Source: Lachnospiraceae bacterium
GTDB lineage: Bacteria; Bacillota; Clostridia; Lachnospirales; Lachnospiraceae
Reading direction: 5' to 3'
Length of the DNA stretch: 45,276 nt
NCBI GenBank assembly: GCA_024687745.1
Contig: JAILEM010000016.1
Coordinates: 1 to 45,276, forward strand
Under the pieces are notes generated by a model. That model saw only the letters and a program-made list of their open reading frames with translations, did no database searches and was not told the DNA's origin. The translations under genes and the position numbers were made by a program. Numbering within the stretch: the first letter of the stretch is position 1; each line of letters opens with the position of its first letter. This document shows, one piece after another, positions 6,833 to 15,753 of this stretch.

Positions 6833-9581
6833 CTATACCATCTTCCTTCTCGTCAAGTCCAATAAATTGTTGAATTCCTGTCTTAATAGTAGGTGATGTC
6901 TTTATCATTTCAAGCAGCTCATTATAATTTGCGTCCCTATCATCGTCCTTAGATAAAACTAAATCGCGAACCTCTTCTAATGCATCCTTCAACGACGGAT
7001 CCTCTACTGTATTAATCCTGTCAAAATCAAGTATTCCATCCTTCTTGTATTCATATAATATAGGCAACACTTGATATATAAATCTATATTTCATCTGATC
7101 TTCTGCTGGTATTGATGTTTTATGACGAAGAAAATATGTGTGACCTAGCTGAACATCATCCATATCATAATCAACTTCATTTAAGCATTCATCAAATAGC
7201 GTCTTAATCATGTAAAATAATACAACCTCATCACACTCGAGAGGATCTACGTCACTGTCTATCTTTTTTATTGAATCAATAACTACATTTATATCTGGAA
7301 GAAGCTTAAAGAATAAAAATCTCCTTCTAATCGCATAATCAATCGTTCCTATCGATTTATCAGCCGTATTCATGGTTCCTATGATAAACATATTTCTAGG
7401 AATAATAAGCTCTGAGTTTCCGTCAACCTTATAAGGAGTATTTATCTCTTTGTCTCTGTACTCCAATGCAAATATCAATTCGCCAAATACTGTTGCTAAA
7501 TTTGCACGGTTTATTTCATCTATTACCAAGAAGAATTTAGGACAACCATCTATATCTCCATTCTCAACAGCTTTTTGATAGTATGCATTTGCTAATTTAG
7601 CCATTTTTCCAATAGCTTTATTAACACTCTTGTATCCTATTGAATCCTTTTCAACAAGCGTTATCTCCTTACCGTCAACAGTCCCTTTGATTTCATTGTT
7701 TTCTTTAGTATATACTGTTATTCCCCTTACGAAGTCTTCATAAGTATAGGACGGATGAAACTGCACAATGTCCCAATATACTTTCTCATCATCTTGGGGA
7801 ACATCATACTCATCTTCGTTTGCGATAGATGTCTTTAGCTGGTATTCCTTTAGTTTATCTTCCCAAGCATCGCCTTCAATGCTGGCCTCTTTAGCCAAGA
7901 ACTTCTTAGCACCGTATGTTTTTGATGTTCCTGGAGGGCCCTGTAATATCATCTGACGGACATCTGTAGCATTCATAATATGCATATAATCTGTACTCAT
8001 TTTTCTATACACTCCTTCTTCATTTAACATCATTTGCCATGTTGGTAATGATCTAATCAATCCTACTAGCTTTATACAATCCTGAACATCATTAGCACTG
8101 ATATAATATGGCTCTGCACTGTATTTTTTTTCTGTTGTAATCTGACTAACAAATTCTATGTCTTCAGTCACTTGTACTAGTTTACTTCGTATAACAGGGT
8201 TTTCATCATTCAACAAGTAGTTTTCAAGATTGCTCTTATATTTTTTTAAATACTTATACACAAGCATCTTGACTGTTTTAAACAGATTTCGATTTTGTGA
8301 TCCCGTTCCCGTTTCAATGCAACTACTCAGTTTATATGGACAACTGTCATTTGATGCATATTTCGAAAACATCCGATATCTTTCACCTTTATACTTAAAC
8401 AGATGAAATGTATCACTATACGGTGATAATGTTGCGTTTACTTTGTCTTTTACTGGAAACAAGGACCTTTCATCTTCTTTTACAAATAATCGTCCACCCA
8501 ACCTACCATTTGGTGCTGCAATATCATTCCTAAATGTGAGAATCTGTTCATCACTGATAAACATATCAAACAGATCCATCTGATTAATCAAGGAGTGGGC
8601 TATCATTTCTTGTACCAAAAATGAAATGGTTACATATCGGGGATTGGCTTGTAAACCGCCCTTTCTCTCAACTCCATACGGCAACGGCAACCCATTAACA
8701 AAGGTATCCTCTTCCTGCTTTGCATAGTAGGGTACTTTATCTATCTGAATATTCTCTTCCTTAATGTGATTAATAACAAATTTCGTGTCATTGATTTCTT
8801 CGTCTGGTATATATTCTTTCTTTATAACACCATCAGCTGCATACTGTTCTAGCAGTGGTCTTACTTGATGGCGAATCTTATTCTGAATACAGTCTCCCCA
8901 GAACACTACTGGAACATGGTTACTCGGCAAGAAATAACCATATCCTATTTCAAAATCTCTCCGATCCTTTGCATATTCTTTCGTAAATACGCAAAACTCA
9001 TTTTTATATCTTTCATATTCTCTTCTTAACTGTTCGACTAAGTCCCCGAACTCCAATGAACTTAATGTACAGTTGTATTCATCTTTTAAGTCTCTTAAGA
9101 CAAGCACATATCTGTTCGAGTCATTATCAATATGTCTAATTTCATCAAATAAACCTTCAATATTGTTATTAACCGAATGCATATCTGATGTACACATCGT
9201 AGCAATCAAAGAAACATTATTTGGAACTATTATGCGTCTACCACTTTTGAGCGTTATTTCCGTATTCTTATTTTGGAAAGCAAAAAACAACTCTCCTAAA
9301 ACAGACGATAAATCTACACGATTGATGTCGTCTAAGATTACGCAGTAGTCCTTGTCCTCTTCTATTTTTTCTATAAAACTAAGCAGTACTTGTGGCTTTT
9401 GAATATACTGAGCGGAATTAAGTTCCGTCTCAATCTGGATCCCTTCAACCAAATTTTCATATGTTACATTCTCATTCATATGAATAAACAACATATGGTA
9501 ATCTTTGGCCATTTTTCTGGCAATATATGTTTTTCCGCATCCAGCTGGGCCCACAAGCAAAATATTCTTACTTGTCATCAT
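6825..9581 (-). CDS. McrB-like NTPase with two AAA+ modules
   Basis: A 918-residue motor subunit with two McrB-type AAA+ modules. Module 1 (about 1-250) has Walker A GPAGCGKT (11-18), Walker B VILDDINR (81-88) and sensor-like LIATMCTSD, but no IRRRF-type arginine block. Module 2 (about 540-800) is complete: GPPGTSKT (548-555), QFHPSYTYEDFV (607-618), VIDEINR (686-692), GTMNTADKS (735-743) and IRRRF (751-755). The 300-residue linker between them matches nothing I recognise and may be the DNA-recognition part. Classical McrB has one AAA module after an N-terminal DNA-binding domain, so this duplication is unusual. It overlaps the methyltransferase upstream by 14 bp and the McrC-like gene by 8 bp. 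McrB relatives hydrolyse GTP; the nucleotide used here is not known. Confidence 0.93.
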   Translation of the reverse strand: MMTSKNILLVGPAGCGKTYIARKMAKDYHMLFIHMNENVTYENLVEGIQIETELNSAQYIQKPQVLLSFIEKIEEDKDYCVILDDINRVDLSSVLGELFFAFQNKNTEITLKSGRRIIVPNNVSLIATMCTSDMHSVNNNIEGLFDEIRHIDNDSNRYVLVLRDLKDEYNCTLSSLEFGDLVEQLRREYERYKNEFCVFTKEYAKDRRDFEIGYGYFLPSNHVPVVFWGDCIQNKIRHQVRPLLEQYAADGVIKKEYIPDEEINDTKFVINHIKEENIQIDKVPYYAKQEEDTFVNGLPLPYGVERKGGLQANPRYVTISFLVQEMIAHSLINQMDLFDMFISDEQILTFRNDIAAPNGRLGGRLFVKEDERSLFPVKDKVNATLSPYSDTFHLFKYKGERYRMFSKYASNDSCPYKLSSCIETGTGSQNRNLFKTVKMLVYKYLKKYKSNLENYLLNDENPVIRSKLVQVTEDIEFVSQITTEKKYSAEPYYISANDVQDCIKLVGLIRSLPTWQMMLNEEGVYRKMSTDYMHIMNATDVRQMILQGPPGTSKTYGAKKFLAKEASIEGDAWEDKLKEYQLKTSIANEDEYDVPQDDEKVYWDIVQFHPSYTYEDFVRGITVYTKENNEIKGTVDGKEITLVEKDSIGYKSVNKAIGKMAKLANAYYQKAVENGDIDGCPKFFLVIDEINRANLATVFGELIFALEYRDKEINTPYKVDGNSELIIPRNMFIIGTMNTADKSIGTIDYAIRRRFLFFKLLPDINVVIDSIKKIDSDVDPLECDEVVLFYMIKTLFDECLNEVDYDMDDVQLGHTYFLRHKTSIPAEDQMKYRFIYQVLPILYEYKKDGILDFDRINTVEDPSLKDALEEVRDLVLSKDDDRDANYNELLEMIKTSPTIKTGIQQFIGLDEKEDGIDE

Positions 9582-10800
9582 TTTGGTTTTTCTCTTTTTT
9601 CTCGATTATGTTCAAATATGATCTGATAGTTTCTGCAAACGCTTGTGCCATAAGTGGAGGAACAGCATTTCCAACCTGTTTATATTGGTCGGTTCGAGAT
9701 CCTTCAAACACAAAATCATCAGGAAACGATTGTATTCTTGCTGCTTCACGAACCGTAAATGTTCTTGCTTGTGTACAATCTGGATGAATAAAAAGGTTTC
9801 CGTCCTTATACAAATGAGCTACGACCGTTCTTCCTGGCTTATCATATTCTTGTACTGTGTATCTATTACCAAAATGCTTAGGATCATGATGAATTAAATC
9901 GGGACGAACTTCTTGCAAATCCTTTAGCTGCCAATTTTGATGTTCACTTAGTATCCTATACCTTTCGCGATCTGTATCATTATGAATTCTAGCTTGGTGA
10001 TTGTATACTACATCATCTTTATTCCTTACTTTCTCAAGAAAGGCATTGTTTATATCATAATTAATTCCATGCTGTACCTCATCGCCCTGTCCTGGTTCTA
10101 ATCTTGGCAAATCAGTTATAGCTTGTCTTACGGTAACATAATCGGGCAAGCTATCATCAGTTTCTGAATGCGTAGGTTTTAATGATTTATATATTTCAAG
10201 CGGATCCAAGTCACTAATATCATTTCTTACGCCAATTAGAATTACTCTCTCTCTTATTTGAGGTACACCGTAGTCTGCTGCATTTAATGTTATAATCTCT
10301 GGAATATCTACAACCTTATACGTCTTCCTCATTTCTGAGATGACCTTCGGGAAAATTCTAACCCCATTAGGATGTGCAGAAAGAATTCCTTTAACATTTT
10401 CAAAGATAAACATCTTTGGCTTTATGTGGTTAAGAATAAGTAAATAGTTCTCAAACAGATAGTTTCTGGGATCATTATTCATACTATCTGGAGATTGTGC
10501 CCTTCCTACACTTGAATATGCTTGGCATGGAGGGCCACCTATGATAATATCAACCTCTTGTTTAACACGCTGATCAATTACTTTTAAAACATCATCGTCA
10601 GTAATATCCTTGCATAATACCGCTCGTTCGATATCTTTATCAGAATACTTATAATATTTCATTCTAGTACAAAGAGTCTTACAAGCCGTCGGATCGATTT
10701 CGAGGTGCAATAAGGCCTTATATCCATTCTTATAAAAGCCTTCGCTTAGTCCCCCGCATCCCGCAAACAAATCCACAAATGTATATTTTTTTTGTGACAT
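9568..10800 (-). CDS. DNA (cytosine-5) methyltransferase, island copy 2
   Basis: A 410-residue m5C methyltransferase with motif I FAGCGG (12-17), motif IV GGPPCQAYS with catalytic Cys92, ENV (134-136), QIRER (181-185) and VGNAVPP (376-382). It is the first enzyme gene of the operon, 9 bp after the small regulator and overlapping the McrB-like gene by 14 bp. Translating a methyltransferase before the nuclease subunits suits safe establishment in a new host. It differs throughout from the other island methyltransferase (FAGCGG versus FCGAGG, PCQAYS versus PCPTFS), so the two are not a recent duplication. They probably modify different strands or different targets. Confidence 0.95.
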   Translation of the reverse strand: MSQKKYTFVDLFAGCGGLSEGFYKNGYKALLHLEIDPTACKTLCTRMKYYKYSDKDIERAVLCKDITDDDVLKVIDQRVKQEVDIIIGGPPCQAYSSVGRAQSPDSMNNDPRNYLFENYLLILNHIKPKMFIFENVKGILSAHPNGVRIFPKVISEMRKTYKVVDIPEIITLNAADYGVPQIRERVILIGVRNDISDLDPLEIYKSLKPTHSETDDSLPDYVTVRQAITDLPRLEPGQGDEVQHGINYDINNAFLEKVRNKDDVVYNHQARIHNDTDRERYRILSEHQNWQLKDLQEVRPDLIHHDPKHFGNRYTVQEYDKPGRTVVAHLYKDGNLFIHPDCTQARTFTVREAARIQSFPDDFVFEGSRTDQYKQVGNAVPPLMAQAFAETIRSYLNIIEKKEKNQNDDK

Positions 10801-10809
10801 AACAAGCTC

Positions 10810-11010
10810 CTATTCCCATTTGAACTCTGCAACATCTCCAATATCACAGTTAAGCTCTTTACATATTTTTTCCAAGACCTCTATGGATACAATCTCATTT
10901 TTACCCATTTTTGCCATGGTACTGCTGCTTATACCTGTTTTGTTACAAAGTTCTGTTTTGTTGATTCCTTTGTCTATTAGCTTATGCCATAATTTGTCGT
11001 ATACTATCAT
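10810..11010 (-). CDS. Small Cro/C1-type HTH regulator, probable controller of the island
   Basis: A 66-residue single-domain helix-turn-helix protein. LIDKGINKTELCNKTGISSS is a Cro/C1-type HTH, followed by TMAKMGKNEIVSIEVLEKIC, and LNCDIGDVAEF is the usual end of the domain. Such short regulators often precede restriction-modification genes and act as controller proteins. It is the first gene of the operon, transcribed from the strong promoter at 11050-11078. Three CCAGTT repeats lie over and upstream of the -35, so autoregulation is likely. The start at 11010 is preceded by AGGAAAAAGAG. HTH identity is firm; the role is inferred from context. Confidence 0.88.
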   Translation of the reverse strand: MIVYDKLWHKLIDKGINKTELCNKTGISSSTMAKMGKNEIVSIEVLEKICKELNCDIGDVAEFKWE

Positions 11011-11049
11011 CTCTTTTTCCTACGAAAACTACTACAATAAACAAAGCTT

Positions 11050-11078
11050 ATTATATCACAAGTTATTTTCCAGTTCAA
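11050..11078 (-). promoter_or_regulatory. Sigma-A promoter of the defence operon
   Basis: TTGAAC (11073-11078), a 17-bp spacer and a perfect TATAAT (11050-11055), with TG one base before the -10 (extended -10). It is followed after about 40 nt by the regulator start codon. It is one of the best promoters in the window. Confidence 0.85.
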
Positions 11079-11140
11079 ATAAATTCTTTGACCAGTTAAA
11101 GATTTTTGACAAAATAATACCCTACAGCGACCAGTTTAGA
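11070..11140. repeat. Three CCAGTT direct repeats at the island promoter
   Basis: CCAGTTCAAA (11070-11079), CCAGTTAAAG (11092-11101) and CCAGTTTAGA (11131-11140) are in the same orientation. The last two share GACCAGTT. The first covers the -35 box and the second starts 22 bp (two turns) further. Spacing and position suggest operators for the small HTH regulator. Confidence 0.5.
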
Positions 11141-11154
11141 TAGATCACTGTAGG
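11111..11154 (-). terminator. Hairpin between lysS and the island promoter
   Basis: CCCTACAGTGA (11144-11154) pairs with TCGCTGTAGGG (11120-11130) with one mismatch and a 13-nt loop. It is followed on the minus strand by TATTATTTTG, a weak T-tract. It lies just after the possible integrase remnant and would shield the island promoter from lysS transcription. Confidence 0.55.
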
Positions 11155-11164
11155 GCTGTTATCA

Positions 11165-11254
11165 TCATATTGCCACTTCCAATAGTTTCAAAGTGTTCTG
11201 TTTCGCATCAAAAATCCTGCACGTTTTGGCGTAAGATTGGCGTATGGTATACTC
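11165..11254 (-). pseudogene. Possible C-terminal remnant of a tyrosine integrase
   Basis: A 29-codon open stretch with no start codon, bounded upstream by a TAG. It reads EYTIRQSYAKTCRIFD then AKQNTLKLLEVAI and a stop, followed by a terminator-like hairpin. The composition looks like a genuine protein tail. Integrase genes often end a mobile element next to a housekeeping gene, here lysS. I cannot confirm homology without a search. It may be non-coding. Confidence 0.25.
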
Positions 11255-11270
11255 CTAAACACCCATCAAA

Positions 11271-11299
11271 TCCAGTAAATACAAGCATTTCTTACTGGA
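11271..11299. repeat. Inverted repeat across the lysS stop codon
   Basis: TCCAGTAA (11271-11278) and TTACTGGA (11292-11299) are perfect inverted 8-mers with a 13-bp gap. The right arm contains the lysS stop codon. It could be a weak terminator or part of an attachment site at the lysS 3' end. No long T-tract follows. Confidence 0.4.
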
Positions 11300-12797
11300 T
11301 GCTTTTCAGCGTCGGGAACAACAACACATCCCTTATCGCTGGTGAGTCGGTTAAGAGCATTACCATCCTGTCTATGCCAAATCCTATACCGCCTGTGGGG
11401 GGCATTCCGATCTCGAGGGCATTCATGAAGTCCTCATCGGTCGTATTTGCTTCCTCGTCTCCCTGGGCAAGGAGCTCCTCCTGGGCCTTGAACCTCTCCC
11501 TCTGATCTATGGGATCGTTAAGCTCTGAATATGCATTTGCCATCTCCCAGCCATTCATGAAGAATTCGAATCTCTCTACATAGTCGGGATTAGAGGGCTT
11601 TCTCTTGGTAAGAGGAGATATCTCAACCGGATGATCCATAAGGAAGGTAGGCTGGATAAGATGTTCCTCCACAAAGGTCTCAAAGAAGAGATTGAGGATA
11701 TCACCCTTTTTATGTCTCTCCTCAAATTCCACATGATGCTCCTTTGCCACAGCCCTTGCTTCTTCCAGGGTATGTATCTCATTAAAATCAACGCCTGAAT
11801 ACTTTTTAACGGCATCCACCATGGTGATCCTCTCAAAGGGTTTGGAAAGATCCATCTCTATACCGTTATAGGTTATGGTCGTGGTTCCGAGTACTTCCTG
11901 AGCCACATGACGGTAAAGCTTTTCCGTAAGGTCCATCATACCCTCATAATCGGTATATGCCTGATATAGCTCCATAAGAGTGAATTCGGGATTATGTCTT
12001 GTATCAAGTCCCTCATTCCTGAATACTCTTCCTATCTCATATACCCTCTCAAGTCCTCCGACTATAAGTCTCTTTAAGTATAATTCCAGAGATATCCGAA
12101 GCTTAAGATCCTCATCAAGAGCATTAAAATGTGTCTCAAAGGGTCTTGCTGCGGCACCGCCGGCATTTGATACGAGCATCGGCGTCTCAACCTCAAGGAA
12201 GCCCTGGTTATTGAGGTAATTCCTTATAGAGCTTATGATCTTTGAACGTTTTACAAAGGTTTCCTTTACTTCCTCATTCATTATAAGATCGACGTACCTC
12301 TGACGGTATCTAAGATCTGTATTTGTAAGTCCGTGATATTTCTCAGGCAGCACCTGAAGACTTTTTGACAGAAGGATAATCTCTGATGCATGAACGGAGA
12401 TCTCACCCTTCTGTGTCTTAAATACCTCTCCCCTGACACCTACGATGTCTCCCACATCAAATTTCTTAAAGGCAGCATATGGTTCCTCACCAACAGCATC
12501 CCTTGCAACATATACCTGTATGTTACCTTTAAGGTCGGCAACATTGCAGAAGGAAGCCTTACCCATTACACGCTTTAACATCATCCTTCCGGCTATGGAT
12601 ACGCTTTTTCCTTCCATTTCTTCAAAGTTATCCTTAATATCCACGCTGTGATGGGTCTGATCATATTTCATTATCTGAAAAGGATCCTTACCCTCTTCCT
12701 GAAGAGTTTTAAGCTTTTCCCTTTTATTCTTTAATATCTGGTTAAGATCCTGTGTCTGTACCTTCTGTTGTCCGTTTTCCCTGTTTTCTTCTGCCAC
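11292..12797 (-). CDS. lysS: Lysyl-tRNA synthetase, class II
   Basis: A 501-residue class II LysRS that charges tRNA-Lys in the cytoplasm. The N-terminal OB-fold anticodon-binding domain (about 60-170) includes [18 protein letters not shown]. The catalytic domain has motif 1 near [10 protein letters not shown], motif 2 [16 protein letters not shown] and motif 3 [20 protein letters not shown] close to the C-terminus. Length matches bacterial LysRS. The start is GTG at 12797 with GAGGAG 7 nt upstream. It follows greA with a 78-bp gap, the common Firmicute greA-lysS pairing, and probably shares the promoter at 13526-13555. The 3' end adjoins the mobile island. Confidence 0.97.
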   Translation of the reverse strand: MAEENRENGQQKVQTQDLNQILKNKREKLKTLQEEGKDPFQIMKYDQTHHSVDIKDNFEEMEGKSVSIAGRMMLKRVMGKASFCNVADLKGNIQVYVARDAVGEEPYAAFKKFDVGDIVGVRGEVFKTQKGEISVHASEIILLSKSLQVLPEKYHGLTNTDLRYRQRYVDLIMNEEVKETFVKRSKIISSIRNYLNNQGFLEVETPMLVSNAGGAAARPFETHFNALDEDLKLRISLELYLKRLIVGGLERVYEIGRVFRNEGLDTRHNPEFTLMELYQAYTDYEGMMDLTEKLYRHVAQEVLGTTTITYNGIEMDLSKPFERITMVDAVKKYSGVDFNEIHTLEEARAVAKEHHVEFEERHKKGDILNLFFETFVEEHLIQPTFLMDHPVEISPLTKRKPSNPDYVERFEFFMNGWEMANAYSELNDPIDQRERFKAQEELLAQGDEEANTTDEDFMNALEIGMPPTGGIGFGIDRMVMLLTDSPAIRDVLLFPTLKSIQ

Positions 12798-12875
12798 GTA
12801 TTTCTCCTCTGTAATCTGATCATAGATAATATCAAATTGTTTATATATGCCTGTTTTTGATCCGTGTATGATTCT

Positions 12876-13361
12876 TTACTTCTTTTCTTTTTTTATCTCA
12901 AGTACCTTATACTTGATAACTCCGGAAATAGTCTCTACAGTCACTGTCTGTCCCTTCTTGGCTCCAAGAAGTGCCTTTCCTACAGGCGACTCATTTGAGA
13001 TTTTTCCGTTAAGGCTGTCTGCCTCTATGGAACCTACTATCTTATACTCTTCTTCTTCCTTAAGTTCCATATCTTTTATCTTTACTACACAACCGATACT
13101 TACCTTTGTAGTATCAACTTCCTCATCAAGAACAACCTCAGAATTCTTAAGAATCCTCTCTATTTCTTCTATCCTTGAATGGATCATTCTCTGCTCATCT
13201 TTAGCGGCGTCATACTCTGAGTTCTCGGAAAGGTCGCCCTGCTGCCTTGCCTCATTCAGCTTCTGGGCATTCTCTGCCGTCTTGTTTACTTTAAGGTCAT
13301 GTAATTCCTCTTCTAATGCCTTACGTCCCTCATAAGTAAGAATGTTCTTCTTTTCCTCCAT
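12876..13361 (-). CDS. greA: Transcription elongation factor GreA
   Basis: A 161-residue GreA. It rescues backtracked RNA polymerase by stimulating cleavage of the nascent RNA. The N-terminal coiled coil (residues 1-75) carries the acidic tip in GDLSENSEYDAAKDEQ. The C-terminal globular domain includes NESPVGKALLGAKKGQTVTV. I start it at ATG 13361, preceded by GGAGGG; an 11-residue extension to 13394 is possible but has no ribosome site. It forms an operon with lysS downstream. Confidence 0.97.
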   Translation of the reverse strand: MEEKKNILTYEGRKALEEELHDLKVNKTAENAQKLNEARQQGDLSENSEYDAAKDEQRMIHSRIEEIERILKNSEVVLDEEVDTTKVSIGCVVKIKDMELKEEEEYKIVGSIEADSLNGKISNESPVGKALLGAKKGQTVTVETISGVIKYKVLEIKKEKK

Positions 13362-13471
13362 CTTAATATCCCTCCAAACTAATTCATGATACATTTGCTT
13401 CAGTCCGGGTCACACCTTTAAGTCCCGTCCATCCGACAGATCCTTCCTTTATCAAGCCCTTTCTTAAGGGT

Positions 13472-13498
13472 TAAAAAATAAAGGCGGATCAACCCGCC
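13472..13498 (-). terminator. Terminator between dusB and greA
   Basis: On the minus strand GGCGG-GTTGAT-CCGCC is followed by TTTATTTTTT. It lies downstream of dusB but also about 20 nt downstream of the -10 of the greA promoter. Transcripts from that promoter would therefore have to read through it, so it may act as an attenuator as well as the dusB terminator. Confidence 0.75.
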
Positions 13499-13525
13499 AG
13501 ACCTTTCCTGAAATCAACTTTATAT

Positions 13526-13555
13526 ACTATACATCATAGTATATTTTTATGTCAA
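13526..13555 (-). promoter_or_regulatory. greA-lysS promoter overlapped by a palindrome
   Basis: A perfect TTGACA (13550-13555) and TATAGT (13526-13531) are 18 bp apart. A 9-bp inverted repeat ATATACTAT / ATAGTATAT (13522-13530 and 13536-13544) covers the -10 and half the spacer, as an operator would. Confidence 0.65.
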
Positions 13556-13621
13556 GAAGGCATATATGCTCCTTTCAGGCAAAGTCCTCTTACCCTTTAC
13601 CTGGTAAATATATCGGTCTCT

Positions 13622-14575
13622 CTATCTAAGACTCTCTATAAGGGCTTTAAGTTCATCAAAGCTTTCCGTCTCGTTTATCTTACCCCTTACCTTTGCGGCA
13701 TTTCTGATACCTGTCATATAGAAGGATGCATGCTTTCTCATCTCTCTTATACCTGTATATTCCCCTTTATATTCGATGAGCATCTCTGCATGTCTTAATA
13801 CCATATCAAGTATTTCATCGGTTTTGGGTCTTATATATTCCTTTCCGGCTGCCCTTGTATTTAATTCCTCAAATATCCAGGGGTTGCCTCTTGCCGCTCT
13901 TCCTATCATAACTGCATCGGCCTTTGTCTTTCTTATCATTTCGACTGCAGTTTCATAGGATGATACGTCTCCGTTACCTATAACAGGGATACTGACTCTT
14001 TCCTTTACTTTTCTTATTATGTCAGGGTCTGCTTTACCTGAATAATACTGCTCCCTTGTCCTTGCATGGACTATAACGGCCGAGGCTCCGGACTCCTGTG
14101 CTATGTATGCTATCTCTGCCGCATTTATGTTTCCTTCATCAAAGCCCTTCCTTATCTTTACGGTGACAGGCTTTACTGTTGAGGATGCGACTCTCTCTAT
14201 GATCCTTCCGGCAAGTACAGGATCCTTCATGAGGGCAGATCCCTCATGGTTATTAACAACCTTTGGAACCGGACATCCCATATTTATATCAAGGATATCA
14301 TGAGGATTATCCTCGATCCTTTTTGCTATCTCACCCATTATCTCAGGATCCGATCCAAAGATCTGCATAGAGACCGGATGCTCATTTTCGCCTATGGTCA
14401 TGAGCTCCTTTGTATTTTTGTTATTATATAATATGGCCTTTGCACTTACCATCTCCGTACATACAAGGGAAGCTCCCTTTTCCTTGCATAACAAACGAAA
14501 TGGCAGGTCACATATACCTGCCATTGGTGCCAGTATCCATGGATCAGAAAGTTCTACATTACCTATTTTTATCAT
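13622..14575 (-). CDS. dusB: tRNA-dihydrouridine synthase (DusB type)
   Basis: A 317-residue FMN-dependent enzyme that reduces uridines in tRNA D-loops, with a TIM-barrel catalytic domain. Visible signatures are [12 protein letters not shown] near the N-terminus, [11 protein letters not shown] with the catalytic Cys, [31 protein letters not shown] and [11 protein letters not shown]. The C-terminal helical tRNA-binding domain follows. The start is the ATG at 14575, inside the end of coaX (17-bp overlap), with AGGAT upstream; a longer frame to 14620 would overlap coaX further. The coaX-dusB coupling indicates one operon, ending at the hairpin at 13472-13498. Confidence 0.95.
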   Translation of the reverse strand: MIKIGNVELSDPWILAPMAGICDLPFRLLCKEKGASLVCTEMVSAKAILYNNKNTKELMTIGENEHPVSMQIFGSDPEIMGEIAKRIEDNPHDILDINMGCPVPKVVNNHEGSALMKDPVLAGRIIERVASSTVKPVTVKIRKGFDEGNINAAEIAYIAQESGASAVIVHARTREQYYSGKADPDIIRKVKERVSIPVIGNGDVSSYETAVEMIRKTKADAVMIGRAARGNPWIFEELNTRAAGKEYIRPKTDEILDMVLRHAEMLIEYKGEYTGIREMRKHASFYMTGIRNAAKVRGKINETESFDELKALIESLR

Positions 14576-15326
14576 ACAATATCCTGAGTCCGTCAAGGGT
14601 AAGCTGTGCGCTGTACTCATCTATCGCCTTTGTTTCGTTGGCGATAAGTCTTCCGAGTCCGCCTGTGGCTACCACCTTAAGATCCTTATATCCTGTTTCT
14701 TTTTTTACCTGCTTGATTATATATTCTGTCTGTCCTATCTGTCCGTACATAAGTCCTGCCTGCATACTGCTTATTGTTTCATTTGCAAGTATGGACTTGG
14801 GCTTTACTATTTCAATCTCGGGAAGCTTAGCCGTATCCTCCCAGAGAGCCTTTGCAGAAATCCTTATACCCGGTGCGGTTATACCAACCGTAAATCTTCC
14901 GTCCTTTTCCACAAGATCATAGGTTGTGGCTGTACCAAAATCAAGCACGAGTATGGGTCCGCCGTATTTTTCATATGCAGCTACCGCATCAACTATCCTG
15001 TCAGGCCCTATCTCCTTGGGGTTTGGGGTATCTATCCTTATTCCCGTCTTGATCCCGGGGCCCACTATTATGGGATTTGTCTTGACATACTTTATCACGG
15101 CACTAATAAGGGAATGCATGACTGCCGGAACCACACTTGCGATTATCGAGCCCTTTATCTTCCCGGGATCTATATTATCATCACGTAAAAGCTCCATTAT
15201 GAGGATACCGTATTCATCTGATGTCCTTGGTATCTTAGTCGTTATCCTGTAGGTGTTCAGTAATTTCTCCTTATCATAAACACCCATGGTTATATTTGTA
15301 TTTCCAACATCCAATGCTAATAACAT
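14559..15326 (-). CDS. coaX: Type III pantothenate kinase
   Basis: A 255-residue CoaX that phosphorylates pantothenate in the first step of coenzyme A synthesis. The type III (ASKHA-fold) signatures are present: N-terminal phosphate loop [37 protein letters not shown] and [12 protein letters not shown], with GGLGRLIA near the C-terminus. The start is the ATG at 15326 after GAGG; nine more residues are in frame upstream without a better site. It is tightly packed between a DUF6145-like gene and dusB, so co-transcribed. This enzyme class resists feedback by CoA and pantothenate antimetabolites. Confidence 0.96.
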   Translation of the reverse strand: MLLALDVGNTNITMGVYDKEKLLNTYRITTKIPRTSDEYGILIMELLRDDNIDPGKIKGSIIASVVPAVMHSLISAVIKYVKTNPIIVGPGIKTGIRIDTPNPKEIGPDRIVDAVAAYEKYGGPILVLDFGTATTYDLVEKDGRFTVGITAPGIRISAKALWEDTAKLPEIEIVKPKSILANETISSMQAGLMYGQIGQTEYIIKQVKKETGYKDLKVVATGGLGRLIANETKAIDEYSAQLTLDGLRILYDKNR

Positions 15327-15342
15327 ATCTTTAACCTCTTTC

Positions 15343-15702
15343 TTATTCCTCATACAGAAGATCCGACGGATCCTGCTTTAATATAAAAACCTTATAATAT
15401 ATTGTCAATGCATTAAAAAGCTCCTGCTTGTTTTTAAGGACTTCTTTTATAAGCAGTCCCGAGCCTATATCATCGTAGAGAAGGTCTCCCTCATCTGCTT
15501 CAGTTTCAAGTGATAGCTCACCCTCCTCATCATAAACAAAGGTCAGTACCCCTCCCACCTCTTCCGTAAAAAGGACACAGATTATGTTGAGCTCCTTTTT
15601 GATGGAATCAGGCAGTCCGTCAAAATCCTTGTTGAAATAATATTTTTTTTCGTATGCGCTTGCTCCGCAAAGTACCGTTTTTTCCTTCATTTCCTTACCC
15701 AT
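15343..15702 (-). CDS. Conserved small protein, DUF6145-like
   Basis: A 119-residue acidic cytoplasmic protein. The block [17 protein letters not shown], then [20 protein letters not shown] and [15 protein letters not shown], resembles the Lachnospiraceae family I know as DUF6145; I am fairly but not fully sure of the number. No signal peptide or membrane segment is present. It precedes coaX with a 16-bp gap and follows a small membrane protein, so it is part of a housekeeping operon. No function is known. Confidence 0.8.
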   Translation of the reverse strand: MGKEMKEKTVLCGASAYEKKYYFNKDFDGLPDSIKKELNIICVLFTEEVGGVLTFVYDEEGELSLETEADEGDLLYDDIGSGLLIKEVLKNKQELFNALTIYYKVFILKQDPSDLLYEE

Positions 15703-15753
15703 CTGTTATCCTGTAATGCATTATCAAATATATTAACCTTATCACAGAGATCC

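Noticed and set aside
4179-10800. Plain type IV McrBC system
   Set aside because: Two intact cytosine-5 methyltransferases are interleaved with overlapping starts and stops. A methyl-dependent nuclease would cut its own host; the LlaJI/BsuMI model fits better.
14394-15188. 264-codon plus-strand ORF opposite dusB/coaX
   Set aside because: It is antisense to two well-supported genes, has no ribosome site and is rich in Cys/Tyr/Ile as expected of a reverse-strand shadow.
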